From Dermatemys mawii (Eukaryota > Chordata > Testudines > Dermatemydidae), in contig ML677330.1 in the NCBI GenBank assembly GCA_007922305.1, positions 1,949,109 through 2,013,108 of the forward strand: a stretch of 64,000 bases of DNA, read 5' to 3'. The notes beneath the pieces are model-generated. The model saw only the letters and a program-made list of their open reading frames with translations, was not told the origin of the DNA and made no database searches. Shown here piece after piece: positions 24,101 to 34,900 of the stretch (position 1 is the stretch's first letter; every line of letters begins with the position of its first letter). The position numbers and the translations under genes are program-made.

Positions 24101-25643
24101 AGTTTCTAGCATCTAACTTCTGCAGGAGTTTTGCAGCTGTATCACTACTGTTTCACTAAATATAGTAGGCTTGCAGAATCTCGTCATCACCCAAACAAAA
24201 CAAGAATTCAAGTTCCTTAAACTCACCACTTCACATGTCTGTATTAGTGGTGTTGTCTCTCCCACATGGTGTAAAGGCTTGAGAATAAATGAAAATATGC
24301 CATCTAACTTGCAATTTTTAAATGACTTTGCACCTCAATGCATACTGATCACATCCCTATCACTGAGCTCCCTGTCAGGAGGAAATATTCTTCTGCACTT
24401 CTAGTATCCTGTCAGTTGGATGTGATTTTTTTAAACCTCCTCATACAGATGAGTGCCCTCCCCAAACCATCTGATTCCCAATTCTGAAGACTCTCCTGTA
24501 ATTCAACAGTGAGTGAATGTACAGAACTGTTTCTGCTACTGAATCAATATTGCACTCAACTTAACATTACCTGCTGTTGGAAAGGTATAAAAATATTATA
24601 CACAAAATCTTTTTGCAAAATATTGTATAAAGTGAAAGGGCAAAATTAGCGTCTAAGGAGTTGCACTCAAATTATGAGAAGATTAAAAAGATGGACTTTT
24701 CAACTTGGAAAAGAGGTAATAAGGGGGACTATGACAGAGGTCTCTAAAATCATGAATGGTATGGAGAAAAAGTATTGTTTCTCTCTTCACATAACACAAG
24801 AACCATGAAATTAAGAGGTAACAGGTTTAAAACAAACAAAAGGAAGAACTACTTCACACAACACAGTCAACTGGTGGAACGCATTACCAGGGTGGTGCAA
24901 AAGCCAAAACTATAATATGTTCAAAAAATAATTAAATAAATTCATGGAGAGTAGAGCCATCAATGGCTATTAGCCAAGATGATCAGGGATGCAACCCCAT
25001 GCTCTGAGTATCCTAAGCCTTTTAATTGCCAGAAGTTGGGATTGGATAATGGCATGGATCATTCACTTGCCATGTTTTATTCATTCCCTGTGAAGCATCT
25101 GCAGTGGCCACTGTTGAAAGACAAGATAATAGGCTAGATCGACCATTGGTCTGACTCAGTGTGGCCATTCTTATGAATCCTAGGTTAAATTTGATTATGC
25201 ATACTTGCCAAAGTACTGTTTTTATCTCTAACATCTGAGTACCCAAGATACATCTCTGCATGGTTTATGCTATATCTAAAATTTATCTGCAGTCCATGAA
25301 CATGACTGGCAAGAAGTAAATTGTGATGTTGAAAGTTATTAACTATGGCTTATAGTCTTAACATTTAAGGTTAAATGGAGTCCTATGCTCTTATTTCCCA
25401 ATAGGTTACTATTCTCATCGTGAAACTCTAAATGGCAGCTGGTATATTCAAGACTTGTGTGAGATGATAAGAAAGTATGGCTCTACCTTGGAATTCACAG
25501 AACTTCTCACTCTGGTTAACAGGAAGGTATCTCATCGCAAAGTGGATATGTGCAGACACATTAATGCCATAGGAAAGAAACAGATTCCTTGTTTTGCTTC
25601 AATGCTGACTAAAAAATTGCACTTTCATCAAAAATCAAACTAG
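8798..25643 (+). CDS. CASP6: caspase-6, complete (seven coding exons, 293 aa)
   Basis: Executioner cysteine protease that acts in the cytosol and nucleus and cleaves after Asp (VEID-type sites, lamin A). Exons: 8798-8837, 16771-16813, 19621-19767, 20997-21073, 21551-21726, 23919-24078, 25405-25643 (882 nt with stop). The 293-residue length and site numbering equal human caspase-6 as I recall it: catalytic His121 (FLSHGE), Cys163 (QACRG), S1-pocket Arg64 and Arg220. Maturation sites TETD23, DAVD179 and TEVD193 bound a short prodomain and the intersubunit linker. Ser257 and Cys264/Cys277, reported regulatory positions in human, are also present. The start ATG has a strong Kozak context (GGCCATGG). 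The gene is convergent with MCUB. Confidence 0.97.
9950..10340. repeat. degraded MITE-like repeat
   Basis: It contains the same kind of sequence as 4550-4930 (GATGTGGACAGCACTGTG, GGCAGGAGAGGCTCTTCTG). It is recalled as a reptile MITE-like family, and its borders are approximate. Confidence 0.35.
10759..12172 (-). mobile_element. CR1 LINE, 5'-truncated, reverse orientation
   Basis: The 3' end is at 10759 (the + strand TCATAGAATTGGAAGGGACC is the reverse complement of the typical CR1 terminus). Read on the minus strand it carries part of the reverse transcriptase (for example [18 protein letters not shown], about 11860-11780) and then a long 3' section. Frames are broken, so it is inactive. 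The + strand 131-residue frame at 11516-11911 is a shadow. Confidence 0.85.
13160..13260 (+). repeat. MIR-like tRNA-derived SINE remnant
   Basis: An A-box-like TGGTCTAGTGGCTAGAG (about 13164) and a B-box-like GGGTTTAATTCC (13207-13218) are followed by CTACCACAGACCTTTGGCAA, the head and start of the core of a MIR-type SINE. Confidence 0.6.
13560..13900. repeat. old SINE-like remnants
   Basis: Phrases such as GGTTAGGGCACTCACCTAGA and TTTGAACCTGACTCTCCCAC are typical of tRNA-derived SINE heads in both orientations. Too degraded to assign to a family. Confidence 0.3.
15838..15912. mobile_element. Penelope-like element terminus fragment
   Basis: AAAGAGTCCTGTGGCAACTT, followed by TAAAGACTAAC and GCATAAGCTTTTGTGGGCTA, matches the terminal repeat seen on both sides of the element at 49652-50406. 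Only this end is evident here. Confidence 0.6.
16771..16813 (+). CDS. CASP6: CASP6 coding exon 2 (prodomain cleavage site)
   Basis: Acceptor TTACTGTAG, donor GTAAAG at 16814. It reads (G)[13 protein letters not shown], placing the prodomain cleavage site TETD at residues 20-23, the human position as I recall it. 43 nt; the exit leaves two bases of a Ser codon. Confidence 0.93.
16814..19620 (+). other. CASP6 intron 2
   Basis: 2.8-kb intron with a CR1-type copy at 17340-17822 in the sense orientation. No other feature recognised. Confidence 0.85.
17340..17822 (+). mobile_element. CR1-type LINE 3' end
   Basis: It ends in GGTCAGACTAGATGATCATG and TGGTCCCTTCTGGCCTTAAA, the typical terminus of this sauropsid CR1 group, and shares GAGCTTAATAAGTTTATGGA and flanking sequence with the reverse copy at 955-1675. 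An internal section is shorter than in fuller copies I recall. Confidence 0.7.
19621..19767 (+). CDS. CASP6: CASP6 coding exon 3
   Basis: Acceptor TTTGTACAG, donor GTAAGA at 19768. It starts with the third base of a Ser codon and encodes the start of the large subunit ([18 protein letters not shown]), including Arg64 of the S1 pocket in LPDRRGT. Confidence 0.97.
19768..20996 (+). other. CASP6 intron 3
   Basis: 1.2-kb AT-rich intron. The 3' end (GTGTGTTTAATGATAG) has a poor pyrimidine tract. Nothing else recognised. Confidence 0.8.
20997..21073 (+). CDS. CASP6: CASP6 coding exon 4
   Basis: It encodes [19 protein letters not shown] and the following residues to QNIYE. Donor GTAGGA at 21074. 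The acceptor is weak (AATGATAG), but frame and homology leave no other choice. Confidence 0.95.
21551..21726 (+). CDS. CASP6: CASP6 coding exon 5 (catalytic His)
   Basis: Acceptor GCTATTTTAG, donor GTAAGA at 21727. It contains [20 protein letters not shown] with catalytic His121 and ends ...KPKIFIIQ, so that the active-site QACRG is split between exons 5 and 6. Confidence 0.97.
21727..23918 (+). other. CASP6 intron 5
   Basis: 2.2-kb intron containing an AT microsatellite (22501-22537) and AT-rich sequence with the look of an old interspersed repeat at about 22080-22620. No other feature recognised. Confidence 0.8.
22501..22537. repeat. (TA)n microsatellite
   Basis: Imperfect TA run with interruptions, ending in an eight-unit TA stretch. 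Confidence 0.85.
23919..24078 (+). CDS. CASP6: CASP6 coding exon 6 (catalytic Cys and linker)
   Basis: Acceptor CTCCTGCTAG, donor GTATGT at 24079. It starts ACRG with catalytic Cys163 and runs through the intersubunit linker, with DAVD179 and TEVD193 cleavage sites, into the small subunit ([17 protein letters not shown]). Confidence 0.97.
24650..25180 (+). mobile_element. CR1-type LINE 3' end
   Basis: Non-coding 3' section ending AGATCGACCATTGGTCTGAC and then CAGTGTGGCCATTCTTATGA, a terminus common in sauropsid CR1 copies. It lies in CASP6 intron 6 in the sense orientation. The minus-strand frame here is spurious. Confidence 0.7.
25405..25643 (+). CDS. CASP6: CASP6 coding exon 7 (small subunit, stop)
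   Basis: Acceptor TTCCCAATAG. It reads [20 protein letters not shown] and onward to [10 protein letters not shown] and TAG (25641-25643). It contains Arg220, Ser257, Cys264 and Cys277. Confidence 0.97.
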
Positions 25644-26006
25644 ATATGCCCATCTGGGAGAATGGCATCTTATTCAGATTCACTCAAAAAAAAGGAAAAT
25701 ATCTTCATCACTTAATCTTGTAGTGTAGATCACTGAGTGAAGGGGTTGTTCCCATGTTCAGTAGTTTATAACATGATTTTCAACGTAGCTAGAGAACTGC
25801 ACAGTTATTCACATCATGCATTTTCCTCAACAGGACTATTTGCAAAAATGCTGGGATCAAGTTTCAGGAACCATAATTTAAATACTTTTAGAAAACCTTT
25901 CTATAGTATAAATTATTGCTTTGTTATACTAAATCAGCATTGCAGCAACAACAGTCTCAGGGAATTTTGGGAGAAATAATTGTAACATTGATTTCTGTGT
26001 AATAAA
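25644..26006 (+). other. CASP6 3' UTR with poly(A) signal
   Basis: The first canonical AATAAA is at 26001-26006, 358 nt after the stop. Another lies at 26599-26604, so a longer 3' UTR is possible. Confidence 0.6.
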
Positions 26007-27836
26007 AATTCCAAGGTGCTCAGATCCCATGGTAATGAGGGTCATAAGTCCTAAGAGAGAGAGCACTTTTTAACCAGTTTTTTTAAAATGTTCTGACTTG
26101 TACTTGAATGATACCTTGTCTACTTTCTAAATTCATTCTCGCATTTTGTAACTTTTCACAATTTTTAAAAACTGCATTACATTATAAAAAGCTTTTCTTC
26201 TTGCACTGACCTTAATTTATAGGGAGTGCAACTAAGGTATGTTTGTAAGTTTTCTGTATCTTAAAAAATATTTAAGACCTACAACACATTAAAATGTGCA
26301 GTGTGTGTTTCACTAGGCTCCAAGCATGTATGATATTTTGCCTTTATTTTAAGGGAGGAACTGAACATCTAAGAAGCACTGCTGTGTTTGGGCTCTTCCT
26401 TACTAGATCAATACCATCTCTTCACTTAACTTTAAGGAACTGCTGTAGTTAGAAAAATGACAGCATGGGGTTCCATTTATTCTCTAATTTACACAATAAC
26501 TATAGTCAGTTCACAATCCATCAACAACAGCAATACCATCAATAATAATAAAAATGTACAAAACCACTATTCTTTCTGCCTTTTACTTCATCAAGAATAA
26601 TAAACTCACGTTGCCAAATCTTTTACCTGACAAATTTATTCTGCATTATTTTAAATACCCTCTTAGAAATTTGTAAGTCTTCATTGCTTGGTCAAATTTT
26701 TCACATACTCTTTGAATATGGGAAAACAACATCTTTAAATAAAATGTTTATTTAAATTTATAGTACCCTGAATACTACATGCCAAACTTTAGTCTATTAC
26801 TGTAATAGTACCCTGAGTTTATAGTAGTACTTGTCAGGAGAGCTATGTACAAATATATTCTTCAGCCCCCTGAAGCTGAGCGTACATGTCATGCTGTAAA
26901 AATTAATATACAGTACAGCCTGAATGACACCAACTACAGGAGACTGACTTGGTGTCCAAAATTAATTGTTGTTTTAGATTTGAGGAACCATATTACATTA
27001 AGTCGCAGGTGTCTATATATGGTACATACTGAGCTTAGAAAGACTAGTTTTATCATTCATTTTATTCATTCAGTTTATAACTCACATACAACTTAATTAG
27101 AATAAATGATCAAAGCATCTAACAAATGTATTTCTCTAAAATGAACCTGAGCCAGTCCTGTCCTTCCCATTTGATATTAGATGTAAACTAACCCAGTATG
27201 TTCATTCTAATAGGTATCTTTCTAAAAATTTATTCTTGCTGTGTAACTTAAAATCAAATAGTGCAGAGGATACTAGTCTGTGGTTCAACTGATTTTGTCA
27301 GTTAAGACAGTACCACTGTCAGAAGTTAGAGCCATGGAGACAGATCCAAGAAATGGTTTCCTTAATCCTGGGCCAGGGATTCCCTCAACTCAGGGCCTTA
27401 AGCAACTCATTTAACCTGTATACGGTTTTGCTTCCCCAGCTGTAAAATGTAGATAATACTTATCACCTTACATAAGTGGCAAGAAGTTCTGGATGGAAGA
27501 TGCTGCAGAAGTATATAAATAGAATTAGTATCACAAAATGAGGACCATCTTTTTGGCTCTGATTCAGGATTACTTAACCACAGGATTTAAAGTTCATCTC
27601 TGTTCAGGAAAGCACTTATAAACATGCCAAATTTTAAACATGGACTTTCCTGAATTGGAGACTTGTTAAAGGATAAAAATACATTTGACCATAAATATCA
27701 GAAATCTTTATATGACATATCAATTTTTTTGAGTTATTCCTCTCCTGTTAATAGTCCCATCAAAAACAGTAAAATGCTTCAATACACTAGAAGACCCCTC
27801 TGGCTCTTATATCCACATCAGTTTATTAAAATGGAG
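26007..27836. other. CASP6-MCUB convergent spacer
   Basis: AT-rich with no exon-like sequence. A MIR-like remnant lies at about 27355-27500, where CAACTCATTTAACCTGTATA and GCTGTAAAATGTAGATAATA match the 3' part of the MIR core. It also holds a possible distal CASP6 poly(A) signal (26599-26604). Confidence 0.6.
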
Positions 27837-28621
27837 TGTGACAAAGTTCCTCCTCTGCCTTGGTGGGTCCTGAGCTTATTGGCGGATTTGCTCGCCTCAG
27901 AGATTCACAGCAGCCCTCAGTTCAGCCACTTTTGCCAGTGGCTCAAAACTGCCGTTCACTCAGCTAACCTCATCACTGGCCAGCATGGGGGAAAATGAAG
28001 AGAACAATCCTCACAGTCTCTGCTGATCCACCTAGTGGGTCGGGGAATGGGTCAGAGACCTTCCCCTCTGGTGGGACCCATAGTCCAGGTCAACTCCTCA
28101 GGTATCAGGTAGAGAATGGGGGGAACCCGGGCCCGCCCTCTACACCAGGTTCCAGCCCAGGCCCTGTGGATTGCAGCTGACTACATTGTCTCCTGTAACA
28201 GCTCCGTGACAGTTACAACTCCCTGGGCTACTTCCCCATGGCCTCCTCCCAACACCGTCTTTATCCTCACCATAGAACCTTCCTCCAGATGTCTGATAAT
28301 GCTTGTACTCCTTAGTCCTCCAGCAGTACGCCTTCCCACTCTCAGTTCCTAGTGTGCCTCTTGCTCCTAACTCCTCACATGTGCCTCACTAACTGAAGTG
28401 AGGAGCTTTTTAAAACCAGGTGCCCTGATTAGCCTGTTTGTCCTAATTGAGTCTTGTAGCATCTTAATTGACTCCAGGTGCTCCAATTAGCCTGCCTGCC
28501 TTAATTGGTTCCACCAACTTCCTGATTGTTCTGGAACAGCCCATTATCTTACTCAGGGAAAAGGGGCTAATGTATCTACCTTCTTTCACTCTCCTGCAGC
28601 CATCTGGCCTGACCCTTCACA
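27837..28621. mobile_element. solo LTR of an LTR retroelement
   Basis: The segment starts TGTGACAAAG and ends CCCTTCACA (TG...CA ends). It is flanked by GGAG at 27833-27836 and 28622-28625, a 4-bp target duplication. No internal region or second LTR is adjacent, so it is probably a recombinant solo LTR. It resembles an LTR I recall from turtle genomes. Assignment to Gypsy or an endogenous retrovirus group is not possible from this alone. The 111- and 78-residue frames in it are not coding. Confidence 0.7.
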
Positions 28622-28667
28622 GGAGAGAATTTTATTACAAGATCTGAATGCATATTTTGAAAATTTC

Positions 28668-28673
28668 TTTATT
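28668..28673 (-). terminator. MCUB: candidate MCUB poly(A) signal
   Basis: AATAAA on the minus strand, about 150 nt after the MCUB stop codon. A second AATAAA lies at 28631-28636. Either would give a short 3' UTR ending just before the solo LTR. Confidence 0.5.
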
Positions 28674-28824
28674 TCAGGAATTATTTTTTAAAAATCTAAT
28701 GATATAGTTTTAATCAACATTTCTAGTAATGTTCAGAACTATAGTGGTCAAAATATTCAGTTTGCAACATAGAAACTAAATATTGGAATCGGTTTTGGAA
28801 ACGACAATTCAATTCTGAAAAAAA

Positions 28825-28902
28825 TTAGTCTTTGTCATTAATTTCCTGTACTGGAAGTTGCAGACGTAGGGGCTGACGCAGGCGTCTCAGGGACTCTTCA
28901 AC
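28825..28902 (-). CDS. MCUB: MCUB last coding exon
   Basis: Acceptor TTTTTACAG on the minus strand. It reads [15 protein letters not shown] and onward to INDKD, with stop TAA at 28827-28825. C-terminal helix in the matrix. Confidence 0.93.
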   Translation of the reverse strand, partial: VEESLRRLRQPLRLQLPVQEINDKD

Positions 28903-31900
28903 CTGTAAAAACACACGAGAGAATTAAATGGAGGATGTTCTGTGTCCATTTTTATCCCTTGATGTCACCCTTAATTTGTACCTTCCTTTCATACTCTTGA
29001 TATTCTTTCCCTGTTGCCAGGTCTTTTGCTTCTGAGAAGACACTAACCTTATGACTCAAATTTCCCACAGTAACTACAAGTGCAGCCTCCTGGTCAAATC
29101 ACTCTAGGGATTACTATCCAAAAACAATTCCTACCATCAGTGAGTTCACCTGTCAGTCAACAGATCGACCAACAGGAAAAGCAATCATACAGATGCACAA
29201 ACATCCTCCTTCCAGGCAACTGAATGTATGACACCATACATAGAGCATTGTCACCTTCAGGCCAAAGCCTAGAAAAAATGTATAAAGCCCATTTCCTACA
29301 ACAGAACTGAATTATTTTACATACTTTAGCATAAATTGCAAAATTCACACTCCGGATGAGTGTCAAATAGTGAAAATATTTTAAAGCCCCAGCCTTAGTA
29401 AAAGGAACTAGTTTGAATCCTACCCAATTATTTTTTTAAAAACTTAACTCCATCCATTCACTAAGGGTTCTTGATCAAAAACCCAATAAAGTTAAGAAAG
29501 AATTTCAATTTACTTCAATAAGCCATAAATGAGGGTTCTTTTTATTTATTGTGGCCTGGAACACTCTCTGTATTTCTCATGGAGCAGTGAAGATTTTTCC
29601 CCAGTTCCATATCACCACTACCATGAAAATGGAGACTGGAGAGAAACCAGCTTACCACTGCTGAGCAACACAAGTGAGTGACATGTTTTCACCCTCTCCC
29701 CAAGCCTCCACAGGCTGCCCGAGCAGTGCTGCAAGTTTCCATTCTTAATTCCTTCCTTCCGACCTTTAAAAAACTCCAGGTAATCTGTTACATATGCACA
29801 TTTTTAGCATACAAAATGAAAATGTAATAAATAAAATCTAAAAGCCACTTTCCAATTAGCTTATGATTTATTGAAAAATCTTAAAGGGTGAGACCACAAC
29901 ATCATTCACTTACACCAAGAGACTTATTAAAATACCTCTGCCAGTGCCTCTTTTAGCTTGTTATACTGTTCCACATCAAAATGTTGGCTTCTGGATTTCC
30001 GGTAGAAGTAGTGGAGGAATTGCCTGTCTTTAACATCTGGGTAAACATAATCCTGACAGATAGAAAAAGGACACAAATGTTTGGGGTTTTTGGGCAGGCA
30101 GAAGATTAAGAGTGCAAAGACATTTGTACAGATGGAGTTAAATCAAACTAACAGACATAAAAACAACTCTATAGTAGTTAGAGGAAATCTAAACCATGAC
30201 AAATAAACAATCTTATTTTCAGAATTGCCGAGCACTCAAAGCTCCCATTAGAGTCAATAGGTGAGACTGTCAGAGGAAACTAAGGAAGCTGGGCTCTTGA
30301 TTCTCTAAGATTCCTTTGAAAATCTCAGGCAGTGGCAGCATCTGAAAATCAGGCCATTAGTATTTATCAATTTATCCCAAACAGAATCACCTCAACCCTC
30401 CTGTAAGTCAGCAGAAAGCAAGAAGAGCAGAACTCACTCACAAACCCAGCTCTCAACAAACTATCTGAGCTCCAGCATCCTTCCCCACCTGATATTTCAT
30501 ATGTACTGTAGGTTCCATATGTGCAAGTATTGGATATTCACCAACTATGTCCATACCAAACAAAATAAAAATGAAGAGTACATTATTGAATATGCAGCAT
30601 GAAAAGGAAGGCAAGTTACTATCCAACTATGTGCTTTATAGTACACTGTAGGATCCCAAATATTTAATGGGCAAAAATGTAAGTTCCTTTATATTGTACA
30701 GGAATTGATGGCCATTTCCACATTCTGCATTTTATCCAAGTTCTGGGTTTTTGCTGTCCAGGAACTCTTCCCCCTCCTCTAAACATGCCTCACTCGAGCT
30801 TGGATGTACAAAGGAGAAGTCACAAGAGCAAGAAAGGAAGTTAGGCCACTGAAGAAAAATCTGCATCTTACTCAAGGAAATAATCAAGTAAAGGTAAACA
30901 GGAAAAACAGCTGAAAAATTTACCAATAGCCTGGCCTCCTGCATCAAGTGACATATAAATTGCATCAAACAGAAAAAGAAACTGACTGGTTTGCCTTCCT
31001 GGCCCACTGCTAGGCTGCATCCCTTGACCAGCCCCACATTAGTACTTGCCCTCACTATGTGAGATACAGTTACCATCCAGGCCACATACAAAGAATGGAA
31101 TGAAAGAGGATAGTTTTCATTTTCAGCATCAGATGGCATCCTCCTCGTCACTAATTGCAATCAGGATTTTTAAGTGCAGCTCAGATGAGCAGTTTGTCCC
31201 TGAGCTACATTAAAAACAAAGTTCCAGCCTGACTGCAGTTCTACAGAACATACACAAGCTTTGATGTTTAAATACATAGGGTAATTTATTATGAAAATCA
31301 GTGAAAGATGACTTTAGATGTTTATAAAATGGGACTTACCTGTTTAGTAAGTACAAAGTAAGCGTAAAATGCCAGGGCACTCCCATAAGTGATAAAATAT
31401 GTCACTGGTTCCATTATATCCCATGAATAGACCCACCATGTGAGCCAGGCCAGGGCTCCACCTTGAGTGGACAGTAGTGCTAAGCCAGTCCATAGGAGCC
31501 TATTGGTCTTGGCATCTGCACTTGCTGCAATTTTGGCTTTCATCTAGGACAAAAATGTTATTCATTCAACACGCGGATATTAATTTCATACATTCCTCTG
31601 ACACCACGGAGAGAACATATCCTAGTATGTACTCTCCTTCTGGATCAGAGACTACATTCAAAATCCTACTCACTTAACTCCTGGGGGAATTCTGCACCAA
31701 AAAAAAAAAAATAATTCTGCACACAATATTTTAAAACTCTGCACATTTTATCTGTCAAAACAGCAATATAATCATGCCAGTTTAAATTATTCTGTAATAT
31801 ATTTCAAAATATCTGTCAGCAAGTATGTCTGTAAACAATGCAGACCAAAACAATGATTGTAGTATTTTTTTTCTGGACAAATAGATTCCTTACGGGGTGT

Positions 31901-34900
31901 ATTACAACAGAACTTTGAATAATTCATTTAAATTACAATACTGTATTTCCTGCACCCATCAGAAGCAGTGCAAAGGCTTGTGAGTGTCAGGAGTAACACA
32001 GGAGCTGAGGAAGAAGAAAGAAGCCTGGAGTGAACTTGGAGGGTTGCTGGGTGTGGGTGGAAGAAGTATGGAACCAGCTTTTTGGTGGGAAGGGGGAGAG
32101 AGAGGCAAGACTGTTAGGCAGTTGGGGAGCCTCCGCCATGCAGACCCTGGCTGATCCCAAGCCTCTCCCATTCAGTCAGGCACATCTGCCCCTGTTCCCA
32201 CATTGCCCCATCCCAATTCTGAAGCACTTAAAGGAGAGGAAAGTGATCAGGAACAGTCAGCATGGATTCACCAAGGGCAAGTGACTAACCTAATTGCCTT
32301 CTATGACGAGATAACTGGCTCTGTGGATGAGGGGAAAGCAGTGGACGTGTTATTCCTTGACTTTAGCAAAGCTTTTGATACAATCTGCCACAGTATTCTT
32401 GCCAGTAAGTTAAAGAAGTATGGCTTGGATGAATGGACTATAAGGTGGATAGAAAGCTGGCTAGATCGTCAGGCTCAGTGGATAGTGCTCAATGGCTCCA
32501 TATCTAGTTGGCAACCGGTATCAAGTGGAGTGCCCCAAGAGTCGGTCCTGGGGCTGGTTTTGTTCAATATTTTCATTAATGATCTAGAGGATGGCGTGGA
32601 CTGCACCCTCAGCAAGTCTTCAGAATACACTAAACTGGGAGGAGTGGTAGATACGCTGGAGGTAGGGATAGGATACAGAGGAACCTAGACAAATTAGATG
32701 ATTGGGCCAACAGAAATCTGATGAGGTTCAACAAGGAAAGTCCAGAGCCCTGAACTTAGGACGGAAGAATCCCATGCACTGCTACAGACTAGGGAACGAA
32801 TGGCTAGGCAGCAGTTCTGCAGAAAAGGACCTATGGGTTACAGTGAACTAGAAGCTGGATACGAGTCAACAATGTGCCCTTGTTGTCAAGAAGGCTAATG
32901 ACATTTTGGGTTGTATAAGAAGGGGCATTTCCAGCATATTGAGGGACGTGATCATTCCCTTCTATTTGGCATCGGTGAGGCCTCATCTGGAGTACTGTGT
33001 CCAGTTTTGGGCCACACACTACAAGGAGGATGTAGAAAGAGTCCAGCAGAGGGCAACAAAAATTATTAGGGGACTGGAGCACATGAGTTCCGGGGAGAGG
33101 CTGAAGGAACTGGGATTGTTTAGTCTGCAGAAGAGAAGAATGAGGTGGGGGATTTGATAGCTGCTTTCAACTACCTGAAAGGGGATGAATCTAGACTGTT
33201 CTCAGTGGTACTAGATGACAGAACAAGGAGTAATGGTCTCAAGTTGCAGAGGGAGAGGTTTAGATTGGATATTAGGAAAAACTTTTTACTAAGAGGGTAG
33301 AGAAGCCCTGGAATGGGTTATGTAAGGAGGTGGTGGAATCTCCTTTCTTAGATGTTTTTAAGGTCAGGCTTAAAGACCTGGCTGGCATGATTTAGTTGGG
33401 GCTGGTCCTGCTTTGAGCAGGGAATTGGACTAGATGACCTCCTGAGGTCCCTACCAACCTTGATATTCTATGATTCTATTATCCCAATGGGCCCCTGCAG
33501 CCTTCTCCCCATTCCCCATGTGGTCATGCACCTCACTCCCATTCAACTCTGGCTCAATGCTGTCACCCCACTAGCTCCTGAGCCCATGACCCAGTCTGTC
33601 CCCTCCACTAACTATTCTGAACCCCAGTCTGTGACCCCCCAGCAGCCCCAAGTGCACCACTCTGTCCTAACCTGGCTCCACAGGCCAAGTGCTGTGATAA
33701 ATTTCTGCTCCTGGGGGAATTCTGCGCCACTGCATGCACGCAGAATTTTTTTCTCCACAGAAAATACATTCTGTCCCAGAAGTGTTGCAGTTCCATCTTT
33801 TACCCACCTGAAGCCATTGTGGCACCAGAACAGCCCGCTGCAGTCAGGCTTTTTTGGCACCACAGTGGCCTTTTGTGGACAAAAGGCTGAAATGCAGCAC
33901 TTCTGGGGCAGAATGTATTTTCTGTGGAAAAAAATAAAGTTCTGTGGGACACACATTCTGTGCATGCACAGAATTCTCCCAGAATTATCACTTGCAGGCT
34001 TTTCTTGCCCAGAAAGGCTTTGAATTCACTCCCTGCATGGAGTATAGAGGTGATGAGCTCTGCTATGCCTCCATCTGGCCCTCCATCCACACCTTTAGTA
34101 CTCTACCAATTGTATTTGCATGCATCAGCTAATGCTGCCTGATTTTTCAGAGAAGCGTTTTCATAGCAGCTCTGAGATTGCCGCCTTCAATGTGAGGTCT
34201 GTTCACACCCCATCAGGCTCTTATTGGTCTCCTCCTCCTCCCTATTCATTCCTTCACGTCACTTTAGCTTGGCCTGTCTTAGAGTCACCATGTTTGCTCC
34301 TTTCCTAAGTTACGGTCATTGTTAGTCAGATCCAACTGATTGACCTGATGATAGCGTCATCACAGACAATCAACACTGTTTATTAACTCACTAATTATTT
34401 TTCTGTGATGTGGCAACATCACTCAGGATACCCAACCAGGCTCAGACAAAGTAACCACACAGGTAATGCCAGCTCAGTATAGATTTTCTCCAGTTCTAGA
34501 ACTTCTCAGTAGGATACACCACAAAACAGGAGGAGGAGGAGGAACTGGGATGGAAATAATCCTGCATATGGACTGGTCATCATCTACCTGTCTAACAAAT
34601 GAGGAGGGCTTGGCCCATTCATTCATGCTGGAGCTGTCACATCATGGAAATTAGTTAAAAGAAATTTGTCTTTATATTTAAAAAGAAAATCCTTTCCAAC
34701 CTGCTCAAGGGGTACCAGCTGTTCCCTTAGGCGGTCCAGTTTCTGAAGCAGTTCTCTCTCTCTCCTTAACTGGTGGTCTTCTAAATGAAGGGCGATGAAT
34801 AGCCTATGAACCAAGGATTTGACATCTTCGACTTCAACAGCATACTCTCTATTCCACTTCTCTGAAAAAAAGACCATGGTTGTCATGAGAAACGAGGTGG

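Larger units (their letters stand above)
31544..34700 (-). other. MCUB intron 5
   Basis: 3.2-kb intron, mostly transposable elements: an element end at 31677, a CR1 (32218-33482) and a foldback element (33708-33983). The remaining part near exon 5 shows nothing further. Confidence 0.85.

Noticed and set aside
30732..31160. 142-residue minus-strand frame in MCUB intron 6 considered as a nested gene or exon
   Set aside because: No domain, no conserved splice pair, and flanking MCUB exons join in phase without it.
32203..32688. 161-residue reverse transcriptase frame considered as a host gene
   Set aside because: It is the middle of a truncated CR1 with a corrupted catalytic motif and a normal CR1 3' end at 33482.
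33460..34023. 187-residue + strand frame
   Set aside because: It spans the CR1 tail and a palindromic MITE, and both strands carry similar frames because the sequence is its own reverse complement.
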